A stretch of DNA of 64,000 nt, from the NCBI RefSeq assembly GCF_964355755.1, contig NC_092679.1, forward strand, positions 2,478,001 to 2,542,000, written 5' to 3'. A program made the translations under genes and the position numbers. The notes below the pieces were generated by a model, which made no database searches, had not been told where the DNA came from, and saw only the letters and a program-made list of their open reading frames with translations. Source of the stretch: Antedon mediterranea. Taxonomy: Eukaryota > Echinodermata > Crinoidea > Comatulida > Antedonidae. Positions 1 to 14,800 of this stretch are shown piece after piece; position 1 is the stretch's first letter, and each line of letters starts with the position of its first letter.

Positions 1-3000
1 GAAACACAAAAAATATAGTATAATGATATAAGCAGTGAGTTAGGCAGAAAAACCAACAAAAAATTATGACTTAGACACTTTAGTTATGAGGCTGTCGATA
101 TCATCTATATACAAAAAATGCTACCTTTAAGTAACAAAATTTAATAGCATCAGCTCTTCGGATTAAAATTAACACTGATGATTTTAGAAAAAGAAAGTAG
201 CAATAAAAGAGAAAGAATTTCTAACAAATGGGTTAAAAAATATACTATAAAAATGTATTTCTTATTTTATTTAAAAAATCATGAGTCTCCTCTCCTTAAT
301 TGCCTAAGTCACACAGCTGACTTAGGCAGAAACACAAAAAAACAATCTGAGCATGTGCAAATGTATATAAAAGCACTCAGATAATGTACAGAGGGCAGTA
401 TAATGATATAAGCAGTGAGTTAGGCAGATCTCAAGTCAGCTCTCCTTAATTGCCTAAGTCACACAGTTGACTTAGGCAGAAACACAAAAAATATAGTATA
501 TTGATATAACCAGTGAGTTAGGCAGAAAAACAAAACAAAAATTATGACTTAGACACTTTTGTTATGAGGCTGTCCATATCATCTATATACAAAAAATGCT
601 ACCTTTAAGTAACAAAATTTAGTAGCATCAGCTCTTCGGATTAAAATTAACACTGATGATTTTAGAAAAAGAAAGTAGCAATAAAAGAGAAAGAATTTGT
701 AACAAATGGGTTAAAAAATATACTATAAAAATGTATTTCTTATTTTATTTAAAAAATCATGAGTCTCCTCTCCTTAATTGCCTAAGTCACACAGCTGACT
801 TAGGCAGAAACACAAAAACGATCTGAGCATGTGCAAATGTATATAAAAGCACTCAGATAATGTACAGAGGGCAGTATAATGATATAAGCAGTGAGTTAGG
901 CAGATCATAAGTCAGCTCTCCTTAATTGCCTAAGTCACACAGCTGATTTAGGCAGAAACACAAAAAATATAGTATAATGATATAAGCAGTGAGTTAAGCA
1001 GAAAAACAAACAAAAATTATGACTTAGACACTTTAGTTATGAGGCTGTCGATATCATCTATATACAAAAAATGCTACCTTTAAGTAACAAAATTTAATAG
1101 CATCAGCTCTTCGGATTAAAATTAACACTGATGATTTTAGAAAAGGAAAGTAGCAATAAAAAAGAAAGAATTTGTAACAAATGGGTTAAAAAATTAACTA
1201 TAAAAATGTATTTCTTATTTTATTTAAAAAATCATGACTCTCCTCTCCTTAATTGCCTAAGTCACACAGCTGACTTAGGCAGAAACACAAAAAACGATCT
1301 GAGCATGTGCAAATGTATATAAAAGCACTCAGATAATGTACAGAGGGCAGTATAATGATATAAGCAGTGAGTTAGGCAGATCATAAGTCAGCTCTCCTTA
1401 ATTGCCTAAGTCACACTGCTGACTTAGGCAGAAACACAAAAAATATAGTATATTGATATAATCAGTGAGTTAGGCAGAAAAACAAAACAAAAATTATGAC
1501 TTAGACATTTTTTTATGAGGCTGTCCATATCATCTATATACCAAAAATGCTACCTTTAAGTAGCAAAATTTAATACCAACAGCTCTTCGGATTAAAATTA
1601 ACACTGATGATTTTAGAAAAGGAAAGTAGCCATAAAAGAGAAAGAATTTGTAACAAATGGGTTAAAAAATATACTATAAAAATGTATTTCTTATTTTATT
1701 TAAAAAATCATGAGTCTCCTCTCCTTAATTGCCTAAGTCACACAGCTGACTTAGGCAGAAACACAAAAAACAATCTGAGCATGTACAAATGTATATAAAA
1801 GCACTCAGATAATGTACAGAGGGCAGTATAATAATATAAGCAATGAGTTAGGCAGATCTCAAGTAAGCTCTCCTTAATTTCCTAAGTCACACAGCTGACT
1901 TAGGCAGAAACACAAAAAATATAGTATAATGATATAAGCAGTGAGTTAGGCAGAAAAACAAAAAAAAATTATGACTTAGACACTTTAGTTATGAGGCTGT
2001 CGATATCATCTATATACAAAAAATGCTACCTTTTAGTAACAAAATTTAATAGCATCAGCTCTTCGGATTAGAATTAACACTGATGATTTTAGAAAAAGAA
2101 AGTAGCAATAAAAGAGAAAGAATTTGTAACAAATGGGTTAAAAAATATACTATAAAAATGTATTTCTTATTTTATTTAAAAAATCATGAGTCTCCTCTTC
2201 TTAATTGCCTAACTCACACAGCTGACTTAGGCAGAAACACAAAAAAACAATCTGAGCATGTGCAAATGTATATAAAAGCACTCAGATAATGTACAGAGGG
2301 CAGTATAATGATATAAGCAGTGAGTTAGGCAGATCATAAGTCAGCTCTCCTTAATTGCCTAAGTCACACAGCTGACTTAGGCAGAAACACAAAAAATATA
2401 GTATAATGATATAAGCAGTGAGTTAGGCAGAAAAACCAAAAAAAAATTATGACTTAGACACTTTAGTTATGAGGCTGTCGATATCATCTATATACAAAAA
2501 ATGCTACCTTTAAGTAACACAATTTAATAGCATCAGCTCTTCGGATTAAAATTAACACTGATGATTTTAGAAAAGGAAAGTAGCAATAAAAGAGAAAGGA
2601 TTTGTAACAAATGGGTTAAAAAATTAACTATAAAAATGTATTTCTTATTATATTTAAAAAATCATGACTCTCTTCTCCTTAATTGCCTAAGTCACACAGC
2701 TGACTTAGGCAGAAACACAAAAAACGATCTGAGCATGTGCAAATGTATATAAAAGCACTCAGATAATGTACAGAGGGCAGTATAATGATATAAGCAGTGA
2801 GTTAGGCAGATCATAAGTCAGCTCTCCTTCATTGCCTAAGTCACAAAGCTGACTTAGGCAGAAACACAAAAAATATAGTATATTGATATAAGCAGTGAGT
2901 TAGGCAGAAAAACAAAACAAAAATTATGACTTAGACATTTTTTTATGAGGCTGTCCATATCATCTATATACAAAAAATGCTACCTTTAAGTAGCAAAATT

Positions 3001-3129
3001 TAATAGCATCAGCTCTTCGGATTAAAATTAACACTGATGATTTTAGAAAAGGAAAGTAGCAATAAAAGAGAAAGAATTTGTAACAAATGGGTTAAAAAAT
3101 ATACTATAAAAATGTATTTCTTATTTTAT

Positions 3130-6100
3130 TTAAAAAATCATGAGTCTCCTCTCCTTAATTGCCTAAGTCACACAGCTGAGTTATGCAGAAACACAAAAAA
3201 CAATCTGAGCATGTACAAATGTATATAAAAGCACTCAGATAATGTACAGAGGGCAGTATAATAATATAAGCAATGAGTTAGGCAGATCTTAAGTAAGCTC
3301 TCCTTAATTGCCTAAGTCACAGAGCTGACTTAGGCAGAAACACAAAAAATATAGTATAATGATATAAGCAGTGAGTTAGGCAGAAAAACCAAAAAAAATT
3401 ATGACTTAGACACTTTAGTTATGAGGCTGTCGATATCATCTATATACAAAAAATGCTACCTTTTAGTAACAAAATTTAATAGCATCAGCTCTTCGGATTA
3501 AAATTAACACTGATGATTTTAGAAAAAGAAAGTAGCAATAAAAGAGAAAGAATTTGTAACAAATGGGTTAAAAAATATACTATCAAAATGTATTTCTTAT
3601 TTTATTTAAAAAATCATGAGTCTCCTCTCCTTAATTGCCTAAGTCACACAGCTGACTTAGGCAGAAACACAAAAACGATCTGAGCATGTGCAAATGTATA
3701 TAAAAGCACTCAGATAATGTACAGAGGGCAGGATAATGATATAAGCAGTGAGTTAGGCAGATCATAAGTCAGCTCTCCTTAATTGCCTAAGTCACACAGC
3801 TGACTTAGGCAGAAACACAAAAAATATAGTATAATGATATAAGCAGTGAGTTAGGCAGAAAAACAAACAAAAATTATGACTTAGACACTTTAGTTATGAG
3901 GCTGTCGATATCATCTATATACAAAAAATGCTACCTTTAAGTAACAAAATTTAATAGCATCAGCTCTTCGGATTAAAATTAACACTGATGATTTTAGAAA
4001 CGGAAAGTAGCAATAAAAAAGAAAGAATTTGTAACAAATGGGTTAAAAAATTAACTATAAAAATGTATTTCTTATTTTATTTAAAAAATCATGAGTCTCC
4101 TCTCCTTAATTGCCTAAGTCACACAGCTGACTTAGGCAGAAACACAAAAAACGATCTGAGCATGTGCAAATGTATATAAAAGCACTCAGATAATGTACAG
4201 AGGGCAGTTTAATGATATAAGCAGTGAGTTAGGCAGATCATAAGTCAGCTCTCCTTAATTGCCTAAGTCACACAGCTGACTTAGGCAGAAACACAAAAAA
4301 TATAGTATAATGATATAAGCAGTGAGTTAGGCAGAAAAACAAACAAAAATTATGACTTAGACACTTTAGTTATGAGGCTGTCGATATCATCTATATACAA
4401 AAAATGCTACCTTTAAGTAACAAAATTTAATAGCATCAGCTCTTCGGATTAAAATTAACACTGATGATTTTAGAAACGGAAAGTAGAAATAAAAAAGAAA
4501 GAATTTGTAACAAATGGGTTAAAAAATTAACTATAAAAATGTATTTCTTATTTTATTTAAAAAATCATGAGTCTCCTCTCCTTAATTGCCTAAGTCACAC
4601 AGCTGACTTAGGCAGAAACACAAAAAACGATCTGAGCATGTGCAAATGTATATAAAAGCACTCAGATAATGTACAGAGGGCAGTTTAATGATATAAGCAG
4701 TGAGTTAGGCAGATCATAAGTCAGCTCTCCTTAATTGCCTAAGTCACACAGCTGACTTAGGCAGAAACACAAAAAATATAGTATATTGATATAAGCAGTG
4801 AGTTAGGCAGAAAAACAAAACAAAAATTATGACTTAGACATTTTTTTATGAGGCTGTCCATATCATCTATATACAAAAAATTCTACCTTTAAGTAGCAAA
4901 ATTTAATAGCATCAGCTCTTCGGATTAAAATTAACACTGATGATTTTAGAAAAGGAAAGTAGCAATAAAAGAGAAAGAATTTGTAACAAATGGGTTAAAA
5001 AATATACTAAAAATGTATTTCTTATTTTATTTAAAAAATCATGAGTCTCCTCTCCTTAATTGCCTAAGTCACACAGCTGAGTTATGCAGAAACACAAAAA
5101 ACAATCTGAGCATGTACAAATGTATATAAAAGCACTCAGATAATGTACAGAGGGCAGTATAATAATATAAGCAATGAGTTAGGCAGATCTTAAGTAAGCT
5201 CTCCTTAATTGCCTAAGTCACAGAGCTGACTTAGGCAGAAACACAAAAAATATAGTATAATGATATAAGCAGTGAGTTAGGCAGAAAAACCAAAAAAAAT
5301 TATGACTTAGACACTTTAGTTATGAGGCTGTCGATATCATCTATATACAAAAAATGCTACCTTTTAGTAACAAAATTTAATAGCATCAGCTCTTCGGATT
5401 AAAATTAACACTGATGATTTTAGAAAAAGAAAGTAGCAATAAAAGAGAAAGAATTTGTAACAAATGGGTTAAAAAATATACTATAAAAATGTATTTCTTA
5501 TTTTATTTAAAAAATCATGAGTCTCCTCTCCTTAATTGCCTAAGTCACACAGCTGACTTAGGCAGAAACACAAAAACGATCTGAGCATGTGCAAATGTAT
5601 ATAAAAGCACTCAGATAATGTACAGAGGGCAGGATAATGATATAAGCAGTGAGTTAGGCAGATCATAAGTCAGCTCTCCTTAATTGCCTAAGTCACACAG
5701 CTGACTTAGGCAGAAACACAAAAAATATAGTATAATGATATAAGCAGTGAGTTAGGCAGAAAAACAAACAAAAATTATGACTTAGACACTTTAGTTATGA
5801 GGCTGTCGATATCATCTATATACAAAAAATGCTACCTTTAAGTAACAAAATTTAATAGCATCAGCTCTTCGGATTAAAATTAACACTGATGATTTTAGAA
5901 ACGGAAAGTAGCAATAAAAAAGAAAGAATTTGTAACAAATGGGTTAAAAAATTAACTATAAAAATGTATTTCTTATTTTATTTAAAAAATCATGAGTCTC
6001 CTCTCCTTAATTGCCTAAGTCACACAGCTGACTTAGGCAGAAACACAAAAAACGATCTGAGCATGTGCAAATGTATATAAAAGCACTCAGATAATGTACA

Positions 6101-8990
6101 GAGGGCAGTTTAATGATATAAGCAGTGAGTTAGGCAGATCATAAGTCAGCTCTCCTTAATTGCCTAAGTCACACAGCTGACTTAGGCAGAAACACAAAAA
6201 ATATAGTATAATGATATAAGCAGTGAGTTAGGCAGAAAAACAAACAAAAATTATGACTTAGACACTTTAGTTATGAGGCTGTCGATATCATCTATATACA
6301 AAAAATGCTACCTTTAAGTAACAAAATTTAATAGCATCAGCTCTTCGGATTAAAATTAACACTGATGATTTTAGAAACGGAAAGTAGAAATAAAAAAGAA
6401 AGAATTTGTAACAAATGGGTTAAAAAATTAACTATAAAAATGTATTTCTTATTTTATTTAAAAAATCATGAGTCTCCTCTCCTTAATTGCCTAAGTCACA
6501 CAGCTGACTTAGGCAGAAACACAAAAAACGATCTGAGCATGTGCAAATGTATATAAAAGCACTCAGATAATGTACAGAGGGCAGTTTAATGATATAAGCA
6601 GTGAGTTAGGCAGATCATAAGTCAGCTCTCCTTAATTGCCTAAGTCACACAGCTGACTTAGGCAGAAACACAAAAAATATAGTATATTGATATAAGCAGT
6701 GAGTTAGGCAGAAAAACAAAACAAAAATTATGACTTAGACATTTTTTTATGAGGCTGTCCATATCATCTATATACAAAAAATTCTACCTTTAAGTAGCAA
6801 AATTTAATAGCATCAGCTCTTCGGATTAAAATTAACACTGATGATTTTAGAAAAGGAAAGTAGCAATAAAAGAGAAAGAATTTGTAACAAATGGGTTAAA
6901 AAATATACTAAAAATGTATTTCTTATTTTATTTAAAAAATCATGAGTCTCCTCTCCTTAATTGCCTAAGTCACACAGCTGAGTTATGCAGAAACACAAAA
7001 AACAATCTGAGCATGTACAAATGTATATAAAAGCACTCAGATAATGTACAGAGGGCAGTATAATAATATAAGCAATGAGTTAGGCAGATCTTAAGTAAGC
7101 TCTCCTTAATTGCCTAAGTCACAGAGCTGACTTAGGCAGAAACACAAAAAATATAGTATAATGATATAAGCAGTGAGTTAGGCAGAAAAACCAAAAAAAA
7201 TTATGACTTAGACACTTTAGTTATGAGGCTGTCGATATCATCTATATACAAAAAATGCTACCTTTTAGTAACAAAATTTAATAGCATCAGCTCTTCGGAT
7301 TAAAATTAACACTGATGATTTTAGAAAAAGAAAGTAGCAATAAAAGAGAAAGAATTTGTAACAAATGGGTTAAAAAATATACTATAAAAATGTATTTCTT
7401 ATTTTATTTAAAAAATCATGAGTCTCCTCTCCTTAATTGCCTAAGTCACACAGCTGACTTAGGCAGAAACACAAAAACGATCTGAGCATGTGCAAATGTA
7501 TATAAAAGCACTCAGATAATGTACAGAGGGCAGGATAATGATATAAGCAGTGAGTTAGGCAGATCATAAGTCAGCTCTCCTTAATTGCCTAAGTCACACA
7601 GCTGACTTAGGCAGAAACACAAAAAATATAGTATAATGATATAAGCAGTGAGTTAGGCAGAAAAACAAACAAAAATTATGACTTAGACACTTTAGTTATG
7701 AGGCTGTCGATATCATCTATATACAAAAAATGCTACCTTTAAGTAACAAAATTTAATAGCATCAGCTCTTCGGATTAAAATTAACACTGATGATTTTAGA
7801 AACGGAAAGTAGCAATAAAAAAGAAAGAATTTGTAACAAATGGGTTAAAAAATTAACTATAAAAATGTATTTCTTATTTTATTTAAAAAATCATGAGTCT
7901 CCTCTCCTTAATTGCCTAAGTCACACAGCTGACTTAGGCAGAAACACAAAAAACGATCTGAGCATGTGCAAATGTATATAAAAGCACTCAGATAATGTAC
8001 AGAGGGCAGTTTAATGATATAAGCAGTGAGTTAGGCAGATCATAAGTCAGCTCTCCTTAATTGCCTAAGTCACACAGCTGACTTAGGCAGAAACACAAAA
8101 AATATAGTATAATGATATAAGCAGTGAGTTAGGCAGAAAAACAAACAAAAATTATGACTTAGACACTTTAGTTATGAGGCTGTCGATATCATCTATATAC
8201 AAAAAATGCTACCTTTAAGTAACAAAATTTAATAGCATCAGCTCTTCGGATTAAAATTAACACTGATGATTTTAGAAACGGAAAGTAGCAATAAAAAAGA
8301 AAGAATTTGTAACAAATGGGTTAAAAAATTAACTATAAAAATGTATTTCTTATTTTATTTAAAAAATCATGAGTCTCCTCTCCTTAATTGCCTAAGTCAC
8401 ACAGCTGACTTAGGCAGAAACACAAAAAACGATCTGAGCATGTGCAAATGTATATAAAAGCACTCAGATAATGTACAGAGGGCAGTTTAATGATATAAGC
8501 AGTGAGTTAGGCAGATCATAAGTCAGCTCTCCTTAATTGCCTAAGTCACACAGCTGACTTAGGCAGAAACACAAAAAATATAGTATATTGATATAAGCAG
8601 TGAGTTAGGCAGAAAAACAAAACAAAAATTATGACTTAGACATTTTTTTATGAGGCTGTCCATATCATCTATATACAAAAAATTCTACCTTTAAGTAGCA
8701 AAATTTAATAGCATCAGCTCTTCGGATTAAAATTAACACTGATGATTTTAGAAAAGGAAAGTAGCAATAAAAGAGAAAGAATTTGTAACAAATGGGTTAA
8801 AAAATATACTAAAAATGTATTTCTTATTTTATTTAAAAAATCATGAGTCTCCTCTCCTTAATTGCCTAAGTCACACAGCTGAGTTATGCAGAAACACAAA
8901 AAACAATCTGAGCATGTACAAATGTATATAAAAGCACTCAGATAATGTACAGAGGGCAGTATAATAATATAAGCAATGAGTTAGGCAGAT
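3130..8990. repeat. Higher-order repeat inside the satellite: 4 units = 1,901 bp, about three copies
   Basis: Variant marks recur at exactly 1,901-bp spacing. The AACGGAAAGTAG variant lies at about 3,988, 5,889 and 7,790. Its neighbour lies at 4,464, 6,365 and 8,266. The shortened ATACTAAAAATG variant lies in the units beginning near 4,939, 6,840 and 8,741. The GAGTTATGCAG hairpin variant appears in the same position in each four-unit block. Blocks are almost identical to each other, while neighbouring units within a block differ clearly. This shows recent amplification of a four-unit block. Boundaries are approximate: identity fades near 3,130 and ends at about 8,990, where AGATCTCAAGTCAGC replaces AGATCTTAAGTAAGC. 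Confidence 0.9.
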
Positions 8991-11839
8991 CTCAAGTCAG
9001 CTCTCCTTAATTGCCTAAGTCACACAGCTGACTTAGGCAGAAACACAAAAAATATAGTATAATGATATAAGCAGTGAGTTAGGCAGAAAAACCAAAAAAA
9101 AATTATGACTTAGACACTTTAGTTATGAGGCTGTCGATATCATCTATATACAAAAAATGCTACCTTTAAGTAACAAAATTTAATAGCATCAGCTCTTCGG
9201 ATTAAAATTAACACTGATGATTTTAGAAAAAGAAAGTAGCAATAAAAGAGAAAGAATTTCTAACAAATGGGTTAAAAAATATACTATAAAAATGTATTTC
9301 TTATTTTATTTAAAAAATCATGAGTCTCCTCTCCTTAATTGCCTAAGTCACACAGCTGACTTAGGCAGAAACACAAAAAAAACAATCTGAGCATGTGCAA
9401 ATGTATATAAAAGCACTCAGATAATGTACAGAGGGCAGTATAATGATATAAGCAGTGAGTTAGGCAGATCTCAAGTCAGCTCTCCTTAATTGCCTAAGTC
9501 ACACAGTTGACTTAGGCAGAAACACAAACAATATAGTATATTGATATAACCAGTGAGTTAGGCAGAAAAACAAAACAAAAATTATGACTTAGACACTTTT
9601 GTTATGAGGCTGTCCATATCATCTATATACAAAAAATGCTACCTTTAAGTAACAAAATTTAGTAGCATCAGCTCTTCGGATTAAAATTAACACTGATGAT
9701 TTTAGAAAAAGAAAGTAGCAATAAAAGAGAAAGAATTTGTAACAAATGGGTTAAAAAATATACTATAAAAATGTATTTCTTATTTTATTTAAAAAATCAT
9801 GAGTCTCCTCTCCTTAATTGCCTAAGTCACACAGCTGACTTAGGCAGAAACACAAAAACGATCTGAGCATGTGCAAATGTATATAAAAGCACTCAGATAA
9901 TGTACAGAGGGCAGTATAATGATATAAGCAGTGAGTTAGGCAGATCATAAGTCAGCTCTCCTTAATTGCCTAAGTCACACAGCTGATTTAGGCAGAAACA
10001 CAAAAAATATAGTATAATGATATAAGCAGTGAGTTAAGCAGAAAAACAAACAAAAATTATGACTTAGACACTTTAGTTATGAGGCTGTCGATATCATCTA
10101 TATACAAAAAATGCTACCTTTAAGTAACAAAATTTAATAGCATCAGTTCTTCGGATTAAAATTAACACTGATGATTTTAGAAAAGGAAAGTAGCAATAAA
10201 AGAGAAAGAATTTGTAACAAATGGGTTAAAAAATTAACTATAAAAATGTATTTCTTATTTTATTTAAAAAATCATGAGTCTCCTCTCCTTAATTGCCTAA
10301 GTCACACAGCTGACTTAGGCAGAAACACAAAAAACGATCTGAGCATGTGCAAATGTATATAAAAGCACTCAGATAATGTACAGAGGGCAGTATAATGATA
10401 TAAGCAGTGAGTTAGGCAGATCATAAGTCAGCTCTCCTTAATTGCCTAAGTCACACAGCTGACTTAGGCAGAAACACAAAAAATATAGTATATTGATATA
10501 AGCAGTGAGTTAGGAAGAAAAACAAAACAAAAATTATGACCTAGACATTTTTTTATGAGGCTGTCCATATCATCTATATACAAAAAATGCTACCTTTAAG
10601 TAGCAAAATTTAATAGCATCAGCTCTTCGGATTAAAATTAACACTGATGATTTTAGAAAAGGAAAGTAGCAATAAAAGAGAAAGAATTTGTAACAAATGG
10701 GTAAAAAAATATACTAAAAATGTATTTCTTATTTTATTTAAAAAATCATGAGTCTCCTCTCCTTAATTGCCTAAGTCACACAGCTGAGTTATGCAGAAAC
10801 ACAAAAAACAATCTGAGCATGTACAAATGTATATAAAAGCACTCAGATAATGTACAGAGGGCAGTATAATAATATAAGCAATGAGTTAGGCAGATCTCAA
10901 GTCAGCTCTCCTTAATTGCCTAAGTCACACAGCTGACTTAGGCAGAAACACAAAAAATATAGTATAATGATATAAGCAGTGAGTTAGGCAGAAAAACCAA
11001 AAAAAATTATGACTTAGACACTTTAATTATGAGGCTGTCGATATCATCTATATACAAAAAATGCTACCTTTAAGTAACAAAATTTAATAGCATCAGCTCT
11101 TCGGATTAAAATTAACACTGATGATTTTAGAAAAAGAAAGTAGCAATAAAAGAGAAAGAATTTGTAACAAATGGGTTAAAAAATATACTATAAAAATGTA
11201 TTTCTTATTTTATTTAAAAAATCATGAGTCTCCTCTCCTTAATTGCCTAAGTCACACAGCTGACTTAGGCAGAAACACAAAAAAACAATCTGAGCATGTG
11301 CAAATGTATATAAAAGCACTCAGATAATGTACAGAGGGCAGTATAATGATATAAGCAGTGAGTTAGGCAGATCTCAAGTCAGCTCTCCTTAATTGCCTAA
11401 GTCACACAGCTGACTTAGGCAGAAACACAAAAAATATAGTATAATGATATAAGCAGTGAGTTAGGCAGAAAAACCAAAAAAAAATTATGACTTAGACACT
11501 TTAGTTATATGAGGCTGTCGATATCATCTATATACAAAAAATGCTACCTTTAAGTAACACAATTTAATAGCATCAGCTCTTCGGATTAAAATTAACACTG
11601 ATGATTTTAGAAAAGGAAAGTAGCAATAAAAGAGAAAGAATTTGTAACAAATGGGTTAAAAAATTAACTATAAAAATGTATTTCTTATTTTATTTAAAAA
11701 ATCATGACTCTCCTCTCCTTAATTGCCTAAGTCACACAGCTGACTTAGGCAGAAACACAAAAAACGATCTGAGCATGTGCAAATGTATATAAAATCACTC
11801 AGATAATGTACAGAGGGCAGTATAATGATAGAAGCAGTG

Positions 11840-14800
11840 AGTTAGGCAGATCATAAGTCAACTCTCCTTAATTGCCTAAGTCACACAGCTGACTTTGGCA
11901 GAAACACGAAAAATATAGTATATATTGATATAAGCAGTGAGTTAGGCAGATCATAAGTCAGCTCTCCTTAATTGCCTAAGTCAGGCAGCTGACTTAGGCA
12001 GAAACACAAAAAACGATCTGAGCATGTGCAAATGTATATAAAAGCACTCGGATAATGTACAGAGGGCAGTATAATGATATAAGCAGTGAGTTAGACAGAT
12101 CATAAGTCAGCTCTCCTTAATTGCCTAAGTCACACAGCTGACTTAGGCAGAAACACAAAAATTATAGTATATTGATATAAGCAGTGAGTTAGGCAGATCA
12201 TAAGTCAGCTCTCCTTAATTGCCTAAGTCACACAGCTGACTTAGGCAGAAACACAAAAAATATAGTATATTGATATAAGCAGTGAGTTAGGCAGATCATA
12301 AGTCAGCTCTCCTTAATTGCCTAAGTCACACAAATGAATTAGGTAGAAACACAAAAATATAGTATATTGATATAAGCAGTGAGTTAGGCAGAAAAACAAA
12401 AACAAATTATGACTTAGACACGTTTGTTATGAGGCTGTCGATATCATCTATATACAAAAAATGCTACCTTTAAGTAACAAAATTTAATAGCATTAACTCT
12501 TCAGATTAAAATTAACACTGATGAATTTAGAAAAAGAAAGTAGCAATAAAAGAGAAAGAATTTGTAACAAATGGATTAAAAAATATACTATAAAAATGTA
12601 TTTCTTATTTTATTAAAAAAATCATGAGTCTCCTCTCCTTAATTGCCTAAGTCACACAGCTGACTTAGGCAGAAACACAAAAAACGATCTGAGCATGTGC
12701 AAATGTATATAAAAGCACTCAGATAATGTACAGAGGGCAGTATAATGATATAAGCAGTGAGTTAGGCAGATCATAAGTCAGCTCTCCTTAATTGCCTAAG
12801 TCACACAGCTGACTTAGGCAGAAACACAAACAATATAGTATAATGATATAAGCAGTGAGTTAGGCAGAAAAACAAAACAAAAATTATGACTTAGACACTT
12901 TTGTTATGAGGCTGTCCATATCATCTATATACAAAAAATGCTACCTTTAAGTAACACAATTTAATAGCATCAGCTCTTCGGATTAAAATTAAAACTGATG
13001 ATTTTAGAAAATGAAAGTAGCAATAAAAGAGAAAGAATTTGTAACAAATAGGTTAAAAAATTAACTATAAAAATGTATTTCTTATTTTATTTAAAAAATC
13101 ATGACTCTCCTCTCCTTAATTGCTTAAGTCACACAGCTGACTTAGGCAGAAACACAAAAAACGATCTGAGCATGTGCAAATGTATATAAAATCACTCAGA
13201 TAATGTACAGAGGGCAGTATAATGATAGAAGCAGTGAGTTAGGCAGATCATAAGTCAGCTCTCCTTAATTGCCTAAGTCACACAGCTGACTTTGGCAGAA
13301 ACACGAAAAATATAGTATATATTGATATAAGCAGTGAGTTAGGCAGATCATAAGTCAGCTCTCCTTAATTGCCTAAGTCAGGCAGCTGACTTAGGCAGAA
13401 ACACAAAAAACGATCTGAGCATGTGCAAATGTATATAAAAGCACTCGGATAATGTACAGAGGGCAGTATAATGATATAAGCAGTGAGTTAGACAGATCAT
13501 AAGTCAGCTCTCCTTAATTGCCTAAGTCACACAGCTGACTTAGGCAGAAACACGAAAAATATAGTATATTGATATAAGCAGTGAGTTAGGCAGATCATAA
13601 GTCAGCTCTCCTTAATTGCCTAAGTCACACAGCTGACTTAGGCAGAAACACAAAAAACGATCTGAGCATGTGCAAATGTATATAAAAGCACTGAGATAAT
13701 GTACAGAGGGCAGTATAATGATATAAGCAGTGAGTTAGGCAGATCATAAGTCAGCTCTCCTTAATTGCCTAAGTCAGACAGCTGACTTAGGCAGAAACAC
13801 AAAAAACGATCTGAGCATGTGCAAATGTATATAAAAGCACTCGGATAATGTACAGAGGGCAGTATAATGATATAAGCAGTGAGTTAGACAGATCATAAGT
13901 CAGCTCTCCTTAATTGCCTAAGTCACACAGCTGACTTATGCAGAAACACGAAAAATATAGTATATTGATATAAGCAGTGAGTTAGGCAGATCATAAGTCA
14001 GCTCTCCTTAATTGCCTAAGTCACACAGCTGACTTAGGCAGAAACACAAAAAACGATCTGAGCATGTGCAAATGTATATAAAAGCACTCGGATAATGTAC
14101 AGAGGGCAGTATAATGATATAAGCAGTGAGTTAGACAGATCATAAGTCAGCTCTCCTTAATTGCCTAAGTCACACAGCTGACTTAGGCAGAAACACAAAA
14201 AATATAGTATATTGATATAAGCAGTGAGTTAGGCAGAAAAACAAAACAAAAATTATGACTTAGACATTTTTTTATGAGGCTGTCCATATCATCTATATAC
14301 CAAAAATGCTACCTTTAAGTAGCAACATTTAATAGCATCAGCTCTTCGGATTAAAATTAACACTGATGATTTTAGAAAAGGAAAGTAGCAATAAAAGAGA
14401 AAGAATTTGTAACAAATGGGTTAAAAAATATACTATAAAAATGTATTTCTTATTTTATTTAAAAAATCATGAGTCTCCTCTCCTTAATTGCCTAAGTCAG
14501 ACAGATGACTTAGGCAGAAACAAAAAACGATCTGAGCATGTGCAAATGTATATAAAAGCACTCAGATAATGTACAGATGGCAGTATAATGATATAAGCAG
14601 TGAGTTAGGCAGATCATAAGTCAGCTCTCCTTAATTGCTTAAGTCACACAGCTGACTTAGGCAGAAACACGAAAAATATAGTATATTGATATTAGCAGTG
14701 AGTTAGGCAGATCATAAGTCAGCTCTCCTTAATTGCCTAAGTCACACAGATGAATTAGGCAGAAATAAAAAAATATAGTATATTGATATAAGCAGTGAGT

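Noticed and set aside
178-14569. A repeated 63-68 codon frame (MILEKESSNKRERIC...) in many satellite units, looking like a tandem gene family
   Set aside because: The frame length depends on A-run length and is broken in many monomers. Changes do not spare codon positions, and it overlaps the hairpin and array structure. It is best explained as a by-product of the satellite.
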